The notes below the pieces were generated by a model. That model was not told the origin of the DNA. It made no database searches and saw nothing but the letters and a program-made list of their open reading frames with translations. Below, piece by piece: positions 25,479 through 34,945 of a stretch of 64,000 nt of DNA. Origin of the DNA: Patescibacteria group bacterium (GTDB lineage Bacteria; Patescibacteriota; Patescibacteriia; 2-12-FULL-60-25); assembly GCA_018061025.1 (NCBI GenBank), contig JAGOUY010000002.1, positions 62,001 to 126,000 of the forward strand, read 5' to 3'. Positions within the stretch are counted from its first letter, which is position 1, and every line of letters begins with the position of its first letter. The position numbers were made by a program, and so were the translations under genes.

Positions 25479-25642
25479 GGGCTCTAGCAGGTTATTATTT
25501 TCTGCCTACAGCTGTCTGAGCAAGGAGACATCCCCCGTTGCTCTCGATTTGCGGCTGCAGGGGGGTGGCTTCGGTCCACCATAAAGAGCTCGTGGTGGAA
25601 TGCGAGTTCTGTCGGACAAAAAATAACAACCAGTTAGAGCCC
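25479..25642 (+). ncRNA. Second structured RNA candidate with closing stem and three hairpins
   Basis: GGGCTCTA (25479-25486) pairs with TAGAGCCC (25635-25642), extended by an A/T-rich helix (25490-25501 with 25620-25631; 11 of 12 paired). Inside are hairpins with GAGCAA/TTGCTC arms (25518-25543), a GGTGG/CCACC stem capped by a cTTCGg loop (25564-25580), and CTCG/CGAG (25589-25606). The TTCG tetraloop favours the plus strand. No own promoter or T-run is obvious, so it may be the 3' part of a longer transcript. It lies only 13 bp past the gdhA stop on the other strand. Class unknown. Confidence 0.5.
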
Positions 25643-25655
25643 ATCGCCTATACCC

Positions 25656-26891
25656 CTATTTCTTCATCGCCTCCCCGATCCTCTCAATAGCTAGCACAAA
25701 CGCTGCTTGCCGATGCGTAATAGAATATTTCTCCGCCGTTTCTATCACCGCCTTTGACGCTTCCATCATCAGTGGCTTCATACGGTCAAACACCTCTCCT
25801 TCCGTCCAATGTTCATTGGTCTTATTTTGTTGCCATTCCAAGAAGGAAACAGTAACTCCGCCAGCATTGGCGAGCACATCCGGAATCACCACCACCCCAT
25901 GCTCAGCAAAATAGGTATCCGCCTCCGGTGTCGTCGGTCCATTCGCAAGCTCAAGGATAAGTTGCGCACGCACCTTAGGAGCAACTTCAGCGGTTAATTG
26001 GTTCTCGAGCGCTGAAGGGACTAAGACGCCACAAGGCAAGGTCAAAACTTCAACCTGAGACAAGGTTGGCAAACCCTGAAATCCGACCACACTCCCCGTC
26101 TTCTCTTTGTGTAAGACGAGCGCAGGAATATCCAACCCATTCTCATCATGTACTCCGCCTTTTGAATCAGACACCGCCACCACTTTATAGCCATGATGAT
26201 GGAACAGGTGCGCGATCACATGCCCTGCGTTACCAAAGCCCTGCACAACAATCGTTGCCGACTCAGGATCCATCCCGACCTTGGCGCGAAACGCTTCAAA
26301 GACATAGTAGCCGCCTTGTGCCGTGGCCGTACCGCGTCCTTCAGACCCCCCTTTACCAACCGTCTTGCCCGTCACGACCGCTGGTTGGAACGTCCCCACA
26401 ATCTTGCCATATTCATCCGCCAAAATATCCATGATCGCTGGCGTTGTATTCACGTCTGGGGCAGGGATATCCTTATCTGGTCCGATCCCATCCGCAATCG
26501 CGCGCGTAAAGCCACGCGTTAAGCGTTCAAGCTCATCTTTTGATAACAACTTTGGATTGACCGCCACTCCACCTTTTCCACCACCATAAGGAATTCCAAC
26601 AACAGCACACTTAATCGCCATCCAAAATGAGAGGGCTTTCACCTCATCCATATCCACCTGCTCGTGATAGCGAATCCCTCCTTTATATGGCCCACGCGCA
26701 CTATTCCATTGCACACGATACCCATGGAAGAGCTTAGTAGATCCATCATCCATCTTCACCGGCACATGCACATCAAGAATACGTTCATGATGACGCAAAC
26801 GCTCAATGACTTCTGGCGCAACCTTCGCAACCTTAGCCGCCACCTCCAACTGCCGCATCGCATTTTCAAATACAGACATACCATCAAACAT
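25656..26891 (-). CDS. gdhA: Glutamate dehydrogenase (Glu/Leu/Phe/Val family)
   Basis: 411 residues. Motifs include KGGIRYHEQVDMDEVKALSFWMAIKCAVVGIPYGGGKGGV with the catalytic Lys region, PAPDVNT, TGKTVGKGGSEGRGTATAQGG, and the Rossmann sequence VVQGFGNAGHVIAHLF. It interconverts glutamate and 2-oxoglutarate with NAD(P)H, linking carbon and ammonia. The length fits the hexameric short family. It is preceded by a large palindromic element and probably has its own transcript. Confidence 0.95.
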   Translation of the reverse strand: MFDGMSVFENAMRQLEVAAKVAKVAPEVIERLRHHERILDVHVPVKMDDGSTKLFHGYRVQWNSARGPYKGGIRYHEQVDMDEVKALSFWMAIKCAVVGIPYGGGKGGVAVNPKLLSKDELERLTRGFTRAIADGIGPDKDIPAPDVNTTPAIMDILADEYGKIVGTFQPAVVTGKTVGKGGSEGRGTATAQGGYYVFEAFRAKVGMDPESATIVVQGFGNAGHVIAHLFHHHGYKVVAVSDSKGGVHDENGLDIPALVLHKEKTGSVVGFQGLPTLSQVEVLTLPCGVLVPSALENQLTAEVAPKVRAQLILELANGPTTPEADTYFAEHGVVVIPDVLANAGGVTVSFLEWQQNKTNEHWTEGEVFDRMKPLMMEASKAVIETAEKYSITHRQAAFVLAIERIGEAMKK

Positions 26892-26899
26892 CTTTATCC

Positions 26900-26994
26900 G
26901 TCATCCTTGTGCGAAGTCCGACGGAGACACGAGGATCCATCCGATTCGGAGGGGGATGGATCCTCGATCTTCGCTTCGCTACGTCAAGGATGAC
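26900..26994. repeat. Large palindromic intergenic element between gdhA and trxB
   Basis: Outer arms GTCATCCTTG (26900-26909) and CAAGGATGAC (26985-26994) enclose inner arms CGAGGATCCATCC (26930-26942) and its perfect complement (26954-26966). The same words CGTCATCCTT and CGAGGATCC recur at 41172-41246, which points to a dispersed repeat family. It may also act as a terminator for trxB. Confidence 0.75.
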
Positions 26995-27014
26995 AAAGAA
27001 GTAAATTAAAGAAA

Positions 27015-27941
27015 TTACTCTGCTAAATCCGCTAAATAATGTTCCGCGTCCAAAGCGGCCATACATCCAGATCCTGCCGCAGTAATCGCCTGGCGATAAC
27101 GTGCATCCTGTACGTCGCCACAAGCAAATAAGCCAGGCACAGTTGTCTTGGAGGAACCTGGAATCGTTTTTACATAGCGCTTCTCATCCAAATCAACCAA
27201 CCCATCAACAAGAGCAACGTTCGGCTCATGACCAATCGCGGCAAACACGCCATCAATAGGCGCCTCACGCTCTTCTCCCGTGACCGTATCTTTAAGACGC
27301 ACACCCGTCACATGACCAACATCAACACCAAGGATATCAATGATTCCCGCATTCCAAATCACTTTGATCTTTGGATTATTGAGCGTACGATCCTGCATGA
27401 TTTTCGAGGCACGAAAACTCTCACGGCGATGCACAATCGTGACTTCATCCGCAAAACGCGTGAGAAAATTCGCTTCTTCCATGGCACTATCTCCTCCACC
27501 AACCACCATCACTTTCTTCCCTTTAAAGAAAAACCCATCGCACGTCGCACACGCCGACACACCCTTTCCGTACAAAGTTTTTTCTGATTCGAGTCCAAGC
27601 CGACGAGCCGTAGCCCCCGTAGACAAGATAACTGTCTTCGTCTGATAGGTTTTTCCTTTCGCCGTCACTTCAAATCCACCGTCGATCTTCTTCAAACCAT
27701 CAACGGTTTCAGAAATAATCGTGGTCTCAAAACGTTTCGCCTGGTCACGCATGACCTGCATAAGTTCTGGCCCCTGGATTCCTTTCACAAACCCCGGAAA
27801 ATTCTCGACTTCCGTGGTGGTCATAAGCTGTCCACCCGGCTCTGGCCCTTCAAATAAAATCGGCTTCAAATTCGCACGCGCCGCATAAATCGCCGCCGTC
27901 CATCCCGCTGGTCCGGATCCAATGATAATAATATTTTCCAT
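27015..27941 (-). CDS. trxB: Thioredoxin-disulfide reductase
   Basis: 308 residues from the ATG at 27941 (MENIIIIGSGPAGWTAAIYA); the longer frame upstream is repeat DNA. FAD-binding GSGPAG, redox CATCDG, NADP-binding VVGGGDSAMEEA and a C-terminal GLFACGDVQDARYRQAITAAGSG match the family. It reduces thioredoxin with NADPH. It is 137 bp downstream of trxA on the same strand, forming a thioredoxin pair. Confidence 0.94.
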   Translation of the reverse strand: MENIIIIGSGPAGWTAAIYAARANLKPILFEGPEPGGQLMTTTEVENFPGFVKGIQGPELMQVMRDQAKRFETTIISETVDGLKKIDGGFEVTAKGKTYQTKTVILSTGATARRLGLESEKTLYGKGVSACATCDGFFFKGKKVMVVGGGDSAMEEANFLTRFADEVTIVHRRESFRASKIMQDRTLNNPKIKVIWNAGIIDILGVDVGHVTGVRLKDTVTGEEREAPIDGVFAAIGHEPNVALVDGLVDLDEKRYVKTIPGSSKTTVPGLFACGDVQDARYRQAITAAGSGCMAALDAEHYLADLAE

Positions 27942-27949
27942 AGGTGGTT

Positions 27950-28074
27950 TTACTCCCCTCCTCTGGCGAGGAGGGGCAGGGGGAGGAGTTCCAAGAATCA
28001 ATTGTAGCCTCAAATACCCGTTTCGTTGGGTTAGCACTCCTCCCCTAACCCCGCCTCACCGGAGGCGGGGAACC
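27950..28074. repeat. GC-rich repeats between trxB and trxA
   Basis: Two related segments flank a short unique core: one with CCCCTCCTC-tggc-GAGGAGGGG arms (about 27955-27977), the other with CCCCGCCTC-accg-GAGGCGGGG arms (about 28051-28072). Both are accompanied by ACTCC(CC)/GGGGAGGAG motifs. They look like two diverged copies of one mobile palindromic repeat. Confidence 0.6.
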
Positions 28075-28078
28075 TGAA

Positions 28079-28399
28079 TTAAATATGTTTCTCAACCTTC
28101 ATCTTCAATTCCTCTTTCGACATGCCCCCTACAAGCTGTTCAACAACTTGTCCATTCTTAAACACCAAAAACGTTGGGATCGACATGATGTTATACTGCT
28201 GGGCAATATCCCCAACCTGATCTACATTGATTTTGCCAACTTTGATCTTGCTCGCGTCCCATTCATGACCGAGTTCCTCCACAATCGGGCTCATCTGACG
28301 ACAAGGACCACACCACTCCGCCCAAAAATCAACCAACACTGGCACCGAAGACTGCAAGACCTCACCCGCAAAGTTTTCCGACGTAAATACGTGTTCCAT
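28079..28399 (-). CDS. trxA: Thioredoxin
   Basis: 106 residues, single thioredoxin fold with FWAEWCGPCRQMSP (Cys30 and Cys33), the cis-Pro in MSIPTFLVFKNG, and no signal peptide, so cytoplasmic. It is reduced by the TrxB encoded next to it and keeps cytosolic protein thiols reduced. Confidence 0.96.
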   Translation of the reverse strand: MEHVFTSENFAGEVLQSSVPVLVDFWAEWCGPCRQMSPIVEELGHEWDASKIKVGKINVDQVGDIAQQYNIMSIPTFLVFKNGQVVEQLVGGMSKEELKMKVEKHI

Positions 28400-28446
28400 A
28401 TGATAAAAACGGATAGAAAGAGTAAAGCGTCACTTACCAGAACCAA

Positions 28447-28469
28447 CAAACACCCAGAGAGGGTGTTTG
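28447..28469 (-). terminator. Hairpin after the HTH/PEP-utiliser gene
   Basis: A perfect 9-bp stem (CAAACACCC 28447-28455 / GGGTGTTTG 28461-28469) with a 5-base loop. The following minus-strand bases are T/G-rich rather than a clean T-run, so it is a plausible but weak terminator. Confidence 0.6.
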
Positions 28470-28503
28470 CATCATAGTGACCCAGGCCAAAGGTGGCAAG
28501 ATG

Positions 28504-30375
28504 CTATTCCGTAAGCACCCGCACCACCCCTTTATTTGCATCTACCTCAACCTTCATTCCATCTTTTAGAACCTTGCTTGCATGCTTCGTCCCAATCACA
28601 CACGGCTTATTCATTTCACGGGCGACAATGGCGGCATGGGACGTTACGCCGCCTTGATCCGTGACAAATCCAGCCGCTTTCTTCATAGCAGGAATAAGGT
28701 CTGGTTGGGTAGAAATAGACACAAGAATATCGCCAACAGAAACCTTAGACATGTCTTCAGGAATATTCACAATCCGAACAATGCCACTTACAACTCCCGG
28801 GCACCCACACTGACCACGAATCTCCTGCGTAAGGGCTTGAGCAGGAGATTCAATCTCTTTAGCAATGCGCTCTGCCATTTTACCAGAATAAAATGCCCCT
28901 CCCGTAGCATCCGCATAATAAGCAGATAAAGATACACGCGCTCGAACCGCTTCTACATCTAAACGACGGTCAAACAAAGCTGCATGAATTTCCTGAGTCG
29001 TCATAAACTTCACCTCTTTTATCGTAAGGCCTAAACGCCGGCCAATATCTTCAATAACAGGAACCATACGATACAAAGCGAACAGCTGCGCAAATCGTCG
29101 ATAAATCTTCGTCACCATAAACTCTCCCCAGGCATCAAAGAAACAAACCTGGTCCTTTGAAAGAGAGAGGCTTTCTAGACAGCGCTTACGTTCAATAACC
29201 ACCGTATCCATTTGCTCTGCTTCTCGCCGTAAGGTAGCCGCAAGATCCGGATCCGCATTTACTAAACGAACAAGGGATTTAAGATAATGCTCAAAAGAAT
29301 ACGTACCTTGCTCCTCAGTAAACAAGAATCTTGTATAAAAATACGTCGCATAATGGTCACGCACGGCCTTTAGAATATCCGGACGGACACGGTCAACCAA
29401 AGCGCGTACCATACCTTCAAAATGCTCTTCATACTTAGGGGTATGTTCATACAGGCCAAACAATTTCACATCCTCTTCCTTGAGCTTACGAAAGAGATCC
29501 TTAAATATCCCTAACTGGTTAGGATCCGCCTGTACAAGACATCCAATACGAGCAAGAGCATCTTGTTCCTCTTTCAATAAAGAAGGCCGCGTAGGCTGCG
29601 TCAGCAACGAAAGGACTTCATTTAACCGCTCCTCAGCAACGCCCCCCTGGTGTAAGAGCCGCTTTCCATACTCAGTAAGCTGTCCCCCAAACATATCAGC
29701 CGCCGGAGGGATCCAGCCCCACTGGTAATACTGCGTATGCAGCTCTTCATGCTTCGCATAAAAACTCCACACCTGCTCATCTGATAAAGATTCAAGTCGA
29801 GCATCGGGGAGATGCTCTGAAAACATCTTCAGGGCGTCTGAGGTAGCGATAATTTGGCGATTAACCTCCTCCATAAACCCGGGATCTTCCGCCATCTTCT
29901 TTACTAAATGTTCCGCTACAGTATGCGCGTCTTGCTCATCATAGTAAAACCAAATATGATAATCACGATAAATAGCGACCACGCGCTCATACGCCCTGCC
30001 TCCCGGCTCTGCAAATTGCTCTACAAAACACTCTAACCAAATTTTACTAAAAAAAGGACACATGTTCGGGATGTCTTCGGCCAGCAGCCATGTGCGCTTA
30101 AAGCGTTGAGAAAAATCACCCTCCTCTAAACGCAAAAACAATGCATGCAATTCCTGCTTTATAAAAGATTGTTGGTTAAAACAGTAGGTCTTTTTATCTT
30201 CATCCCCTACAGATACATACCCCTCCTCTTGCAAGATAGCGAGTTCACGCAACACATTTGCGGGATCTTTATCTAATAATCGTGCCAACTCCGTTAATGT
30301 CCAGGATTGCGCCGATGAAAGAGACATTGTACGCAATAGTTCAAAACTTGTTTGAGAACGAAAGAGTTTCCGCAT
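28504..30375 (-). CDS. HTH-domain protein fused to a PEP-utilising mobile (His-swivel) domain
   Basis: 623 residues. The N-terminus (about 5-80) is a winged-helix, ArsR/MarR-like domain (WTLTELARLLDKDPANVLREL). About 430 mostly helical residues follow without a recognised fold. The C-terminal 100 residues are the phosphohistidine domain of PEP synthase/PPDK-type enzymes (GCPGVVSGIVRIV; GGVTSHAAIVAREMNKPCVIG), with the phospho-His in TSHAAI. The nucleotide-binding and PEP-binding parts of the enzyme are absent. A 13-bp-arm palindrome just upstream suggests self-control. It may sense or regulate through phosphate transfer; function unknown. Confidence 0.8.
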   Translation of the reverse strand: MRKLFRSQTSFELLRTMSLSSAQSWTLTELARLLDKDPANVLRELAILQEEGYVSVGDEDKKTYCFNQQSFIKQELHALFLRLEEGDFSQRFKRTWLLAEDIPNMCPFFSKIWLECFVEQFAEPGGRAYERVVAIYRDYHIWFYYDEQDAHTVAEHLVKKMAEDPGFMEEVNRQIIATSDALKMFSEHLPDARLESLSDEQVWSFYAKHEELHTQYYQWGWIPPAADMFGGQLTEYGKRLLHQGGVAEERLNEVLSLLTQPTRPSLLKEEQDALARIGCLVQADPNQLGIFKDLFRKLKEEDVKLFGLYEHTPKYEEHFEGMVRALVDRVRPDILKAVRDHYATYFYTRFLFTEEQGTYSFEHYLKSLVRLVNADPDLAATLRREAEQMDTVVIERKRCLESLSLSKDQVCFFDAWGEFMVTKIYRRFAQLFALYRMVPVIEDIGRRLGLTIKEVKFMTTQEIHAALFDRRLDVEAVRARVSLSAYYADATGGAFYSGKMAERIAKEIESPAQALTQEIRGQCGCPGVVSGIVRIVNIPEDMSKVSVGDILVSISTQPDLIPAMKKAAGFVTDQGGVTSHAAIVAREMNKPCVIGTKHASKVLKDGMKVEVDANKGVVRVLTE

Positions 30376-30389
30376 ATTGTTTATAAGAC

Positions 30390-30420
30390 AAAATAAATTG
30401 ACTATTAGTCAATTTATTTA
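30390..30420. promoter_or_regulatory. Palindromic operator candidate upstream of the HTH/PEP gene
   Basis: AAATAAATTGACT and its complement form 13-bp arms around a 3-base centre (30391-30419). It lies 16 bp upstream of the ATG and contains TTGACT, so a bound dimeric HTH protein would block transcription. The adjacent gene encodes a winged-helix protein. Confidence 0.6.
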
Positions 30421-30461
30421 ACCTAACGCCTTTTGTCAAGCAAATCAGTAAGTTCAAAGCC

Positions 30462-32096
30462 TTATTTAATCTCATATCCCACCGCCCGCAACGCATCCGT
30501 GGTCCGTTCAAACACCAACCCGTTATCTTCCAGCGCTCGGAATAAGGTTGAGCCTTCCAAAAGCGCGTGAACTATCGGATTCGCGCCAGAAACCATGACT
30601 ACTTTTCCTTGCCCATGAATATGCTCAACGATCTCATTAAACGCATCTACCCCGTCTAAATCGATAAATGACAATTCACGCAAACGCAACAACACGCGCT
30701 CATACCCACCTAATCCCTGCTGAAAACGCGTGATATGCGATTCTGCATTGATATAGGCCAATTGCCCCTTCATCGAATAGACCAATGTGTCAGAAGATCC
30801 AGCCAGAATGGGCACGACTTCCTCCGACACAATTTTCTTGACCATCCCTCGATCTTTATCATTTACCACTAAATCAAACTGGCCACGTGATAATCGCTCC
30901 ATAAACAACAGAAGTGACACAACCGTTCCGAGCAATAACCCTACGATCGGATCTTCGTACACCGTGATACTGGCGACCAGAAGAGCAATAATAAAACTTT
31001 TTCGGTCATACCGATAAAAACGCTTAAATACATCCCCTTCCACCATGCGCGCCGCCACAAACACCAAGATCGCCGCAATCACCGCCAAAGGAATATAGAC
31101 AAAATAGGTAAGCAGAATCAATGAAATAAGCGCAATCGACACACTACTGATCGCCGCCGAAGTAGAATGGGTCGCCTTGGTTTTAACATTCAGCGATGTC
31201 CGAGCTAAGGCCGCTGTCGCCGGAATACCTCCCGCCAAACCTGAGGCAACATTCGCAATTCCTAATCCCAACATTTCCTTCCGCTTATTGTATTTTGTCT
31301 TTGTCATCCCATCCGCAATCTTGGCAGAGATCATCGTCTCCAAAATCGCAATGAGGGCAACCCCAAGCGCCGCCGGAATCAAACTCGTATCAAAGGAAAA
31401 AGTTGGCAGAGCAAAAATTTTGGCACTCATGTCAGGATAGCGCGCTCCCAATGTTTGCAAGCCAAGGGGTAACATCCCCGTTTGGGAGGCGTATCCCAAC
31501 AAAATACCAATAGGCGCGAGCACAATCGCCCCAGGCACCTTCGGTAACCATTTTACAAAGGCAAACAAGGCGGCCAAAAATCCTAAAAACACCAGGACAG
31601 TAACCGATGAAGCTGAGCCAATATGCCGCAACGATTCGAGCACGTTTTGGATAAACGTTTCATGCGACGGGAGTCCGCTCAACCCCAAGGCAAAATTTAA
31701 TTGGTTAAGACCAATAATAAACGCGACCCCCAGGGTAAACCCTTGGATCGCGCTCGCTGGCACAAACACCAAAAACCGTTCTAAACGAGCCACATACGCA
31801 ATCAAGACAAACACACCCGTCACGATCGCGAGCATGGGCAGCATCTGCATCCCATGCGTGAGCGCGTAGGCGGCCAAGAGTCCTGACAACGCTCCCGTAG
31901 GCCCAACAATATTATAATGACTCCCTCCAAAAATCGCGGCCATGAGCCCTGCCCAAATCGCCGTAATAATCCCCATGACGGGCGTCGCTTGCGAAGCAAC
32001 CGCCAACGAAACAGACAAAGGAATCGACACCAAACTCACTGTCACCCCCGATTGCCAATTAGCCGCAATACGACCCTTCACATCAGACCACGACAT
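30462..32096 (-). CDS. SulP-family anion transporter with C-terminal STAS domain
   Basis: 544 residues from the ATG at 32096 (MSWSDVKGRI); a longer start adds an unconvincing hydrophobic tail. The SulP signature FGGSHYNIVGPTGALS and about 10-12 helices are followed by a STAS domain near 430-540 (FIDLDGVDAFNEIVEHI). SulP proteins move sulfate, bicarbonate or dicarboxylates; the substrate cannot be assigned here. It is on the same strand as infB, directly downstream. Confidence 0.92.
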   Translation of the reverse strand: MSWSDVKGRIAANWQSGVTVSLVSIPLSVSLAVASQATPVMGIITAIWAGLMAAIFGGSHYNIVGPTGALSGLLAAYALTHGMQMLPMLAIVTGVFVLIAYVARLERFLVFVPASAIQGFTLGVAFIIGLNQLNFALGLSGLPSHETFIQNVLESLRHIGSASSVTVLVFLGFLAALFAFVKWLPKVPGAIVLAPIGILLGYASQTGMLPLGLQTLGARYPDMSAKIFALPTFSFDTSLIPAALGVALIAILETMISAKIADGMTKTKYNKRKEMLGLGIANVASGLAGGIPATAALARTSLNVKTKATHSTSAAISSVSIALISLILLTYFVYIPLAVIAAILVFVAARMVEGDVFKRFYRYDRKSFIIALLVASITVYEDPIVGLLLGTVVSLLLFMERLSRGQFDLVVNDKDRGMVKKIVSEEVVPILAGSSDTLVYSMKGQLAYINAESHITRFQQGLGGYERVLLRLRELSFIDLDGVDAFNEIVEHIHGQGKVVMVSGANPIVHALLEGSTLFRALEDNGLVFERTTDALRAVGYEIK

Positions 32097-32156
32097 AGAA
32101 AAAGAGAGAAAAGACAAGACCAGAGGCCGAAACATCTGGTCTATATGGGTATATTA

Positions 32157-34172
32157 TTAACGAATGATTTCAAGTTTCTGAACCTTCGATTCCTCGGTGT
32201 AGAACTCAAGGATATCTCCGACTTCCAATTTGAGCTTGCCTTTAAAGGTGATCCCACATTCTTGGCCAGCGGACGCTTCCTTCACAGGCGATTTGCCTGT
32301 TTGCAGCGATTCCACCATCCCTTCACTAATAGGATCCTCTCCACGCCATACGCGCACCTTACAACTCGTAAGCGCCTTTCCTTCTTTAATGCGAGCTCCG
32401 ACAATCATCTTGCCCGGCTCCGTACGGAAAATCGCCGCGACTTCAGATCGACCAACATTGGTGACCGTCACTTCTTGTGGCAGAAGCGCATTCAAACGCG
32501 CAACCACATCATCAAACAAATCGTAAATCACCTTACACATCTTAACCGTCACATTCTTATCACGTGCCGAAATTTCTACGGGCGTTGGCAACATCACATT
32601 AAAACCATAGACCGCCGAAGGTTGCGTGGTAGCCGCGCGTTCAATATCGGCCTCGCTCACATTTCCGAGACCTTTTTGCACCACTTCTACGCCCACTTGG
32701 TCGTGCTTAAGTTTTTCCAGCATGCCCAAAATCGCTTCCAAAGACCCAAGCACATCCGTCTTAACCACGATATTGAGCATGGTCTTCTTGGCCACTTCCT
32801 CGCCTTGCATCGGTGTCGCCCGCACGGCCGTAAAAGTTTCCGTCGCATCACGAGAAATTTTTGGTTTGACGGCAGCTAACGCTTTATGATCTTTTGGCAC
32901 TTCCAATACATCTCCAACAGCAGGGGCAACTTTAAGTCCGAGAATCTTAACGGGCATTCCCGGGGGAGCTTCATTCACCATTTTTCCGGTCCAATCTCGC
33001 AAGGCACGCACACGTCCATAGCCAGCGCCTGCGATCGAAAGCCAATCATTTCGTTTAAGCGTCCCGTTTTGGATAATCGCGGTTGCGACAGGACCTTCGC
33101 CCTTGTCAACGCGCGCTTCAATGATTGTTCCAGATGCTAAACTCTCTGGATTTGCAGAAATCTTCCCTTTCTCCATTTCTGCCATGAGGAGGATCACTTC
33201 TAAGAGCTCATCAATACCGACGCCCGTCTTCGCAGAAATTTTGGCCATGGGCACATTGCCACCCCACGGTTCAACCGTTACGCCAAGTTCCGCCAATTGC
33301 CCCATGACACGGTTTGGATCCGCGTCCTCCTTATCAATCTTGTTAAGCGCCACGACAAACGGAAGCTTAGCCGCCTTGATGATATCAATGACTTCTTTTG
33401 TTTGAGGTTGAACGCCATCGTCCGCCGCCACAACCAAGACCGCGATATCTGCCACCTTGGCACCACGCGAACGCATGACGGTAAACGCTTCGTGACCCGG
33501 CGTATCGATAAAGGTGATTTTCGAGCCTTTCTTTTCTACTTGGTAAGCACCAATGTGCTGCGTGATTCCACCCGATTCACCTTCCATCACATGCGTAGCA
33601 CGAATCGCATCCAAGGTCTTAGTCTTTCCATGGTCAACGTGACCCATCACAACCACAACCGGAGCGCGTGGGGTCAACGTTGCTTGATCCTCCGTCTCTA
33701 AGATCTCGCGCATCCGACCTTCCGCTTGAATAGAAGCCATCTCTTGATGCGTGCTCTTAGCCTCTTCATGCGCGGTAAAACCTAACTCCTCGGCAATAAT
33801 CGTGGCCGTCGTAAAATCAATCCGTTCATTCTGGGAAGCCAAAATACCCGCTTTCATGAGCTGCTGGATCACACGCGTCACAGGCAGATTCAAGCGACCC
33901 GCAAAATCACGCACAGACAAGACCGCCGGAATCGTAATATCTTTTTTTGGAGCCACAACCCCCGCCGCCTGAGACTGGTTCGCGTGACGCACCAATTGAT
34001 CGCGTAAACGCTCACGTCGGGAATTTTCTAACCATTTTTTATAGATTTGATCAGCAACACGGTCGTCGACTTTGATAGCACGCGCCCCAATGTCAAAGCC
34101 AAGCTCCGGTAGCTTCGCCAAGAGTTCATTGGGTGGAACGCGTAAACGACGGGCAAGTTCGGTAACATTCAT
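32157..34172 (-). CDS. infB: Translation initiation factor IF-2
   Basis: 671 residues from the ATG at 34172 (MNVTELARRLRVPPNEL); the longer open frame extends into the promoter region. Two short IF2_N helical domains are followed by the GTPase core (VVVMGHVDHGKTK, DTPGHEAF, NKIDKE), then the beta-barrel, IF2-C1 and C2 domains. The large N-terminal extension of E. coli IF2 is missing. IF2 places initiator tRNA on the ribosome. Confidence 0.96.
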   Translation of the reverse strand: MNVTELARRLRVPPNELLAKLPELGFDIGARAIKVDDRVADQIYKKWLENSRRERLRDQLVRHANQSQAAGVVAPKKDITIPAVLSVRDFAGRLNLPVTRVIQQLMKAGILASQNERIDFTTATIIAEELGFTAHEEAKSTHQEMASIQAEGRMREILETEDQATLTPRAPVVVVMGHVDHGKTKTLDAIRATHVMEGESGGITQHIGAYQVEKKGSKITFIDTPGHEAFTVMRSRGAKVADIAVLVVAADDGVQPQTKEVIDIIKAAKLPFVVALNKIDKEDADPNRVMGQLAELGVTVEPWGGNVPMAKISAKTGVGIDELLEVILLMAEMEKGKISANPESLASGTIIEARVDKGEGPVATAIIQNGTLKRNDWLSIAGAGYGRVRALRDWTGKMVNEAPPGMPVKILGLKVAPAVGDVLEVPKDHKALAAVKPKISRDATETFTAVRATPMQGEEVAKKTMLNIVVKTDVLGSLEAILGMLEKLKHDQVGVEVVQKGLGNVSEADIERAATTQPSAVYGFNVMLPTPVEISARDKNVTVKMCKVIYDLFDDVVARLNALLPQEVTVTNVGRSEVAAIFRTEPGKMIVGARIKEGKALTSCKVRVWRGEDPISEGMVESLQTGKSPVKEASAGQECGITFKGKLKLEVGDILEFYTEESKVQKLEIIR

Positions 34173-34231
34173 GCTGGCTAGTCTAGGGGTATTTAGAGGG
34201 AACGTCAAGGCAAGAAGAGCAAAAAAAGGCT

Positions 34232-34259
34232 TTGAAAAAGCCAAAAAATGCGCTATCCT
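34232..34259 (+). promoter_or_regulatory. Promoter of truB
   Basis: TTGAAA at 34232-34237, 16-bp spacer, TATCCT at 34254-34259. Transcription would start near 34266, about 29 nt before the ATG. It is divergent from infB. Confidence 0.5.
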
Positions 34260-34294
34260 ACAAATAGATTCATCGTGCGTCGCAAAACATTCCC

Positions 34295-34942
34295 ATGCTT
34301 CCCCCACTTCTTCTCATCGACAAACCCCCCGGCTGGACCTCCCACGACGTGGTCGCCAAACTCCGGGGCGTCTTAAAAACCCGTGCCATCGGCCATGCGG
34401 GCACCCTCGACCCCTTCGCCACAGGGCTGCTCATCCTTGGCATTGGCCCAGGCACCAAACAGCTCACCCAACTCCTCGGCCTCGACAAAACCTACGAAAC
34501 GATCCTTAGATTGGGCGCGACCAGCACCACCTTTGATCCAGAGGGAGAGATACGCGAGAATCGGGAAGTGAGAATCGTGAATCGAGAAGAAATTGAACAG
34601 ACGCTCAACCAATTCCGAGGAGGATACGCCCAAAAAGCCCCACTTCATTCCGCCAAAAAGCGTGCCGGCAAAAAACTCTACGAACTCGCCCGTGCTGGAG
34701 AAGCGACGGAGGACATGCGACCCATAAAAGATGTACACATCTCCGAAATCACGATCCTCGAATACACCTGGCCCGAGCTCCGTTTACGCATCCGTTGCGG
34801 CTCCGGAACCTACATCCGCTCCCTGGGGGATGATATCGGCCGCGCCCTCAACGTCGGCGCCTACCTCACCCAGCTACGTCGCACAACCATCGGAGACTTC
34901 GACATCAAAGACGCCAAACAAATCGAAGAAATCAAACTCTAG
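34295..34942 (+). CDS. truB: tRNA pseudouridine(55) synthase TruB
   Basis: 215 residues. The catalytic motif GHAGTLDPFATGLL has the nucleophilic Asp, followed by YELARAGE and LRIRCGSGTYIRSLGDDIG. The protein makes pseudouridine 55 in the tRNA T-loop. It is shorter than E. coli TruB because the C-terminal PUA-like part is missing. A segment near residues 85-98 is encoded by DNA resembling the CTCGATAC intergenic repeat (34548-34590). Confidence 0.94.
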   Translation: MLPPLLLIDKPPGWTSHDVVAKLRGVLKTRAIGHAGTLDPFATGLLILGIGPGTKQLTQLLGLDKTYETILRLGATSTTFDPEGEIRENREVRIVNREEIEQTLNQFRGGYAQKAPLHSAKKRAGKKLYELARAGEATEDMRPIKDVHISEITILEYTWPELRLRIRCGSGTYIRSLGDDIGRALNVGAYLTQLRRTTIGDFDIKDAKQIEEIKL

Positions 34943-34945
34943 CTT

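Noticed and set aside
25300..25642. RNase P RNA or tmRNA
   Set aside because: No conserved RNase P core words, no tRNA-like ends or tag-peptide frame; two separate closing stems.
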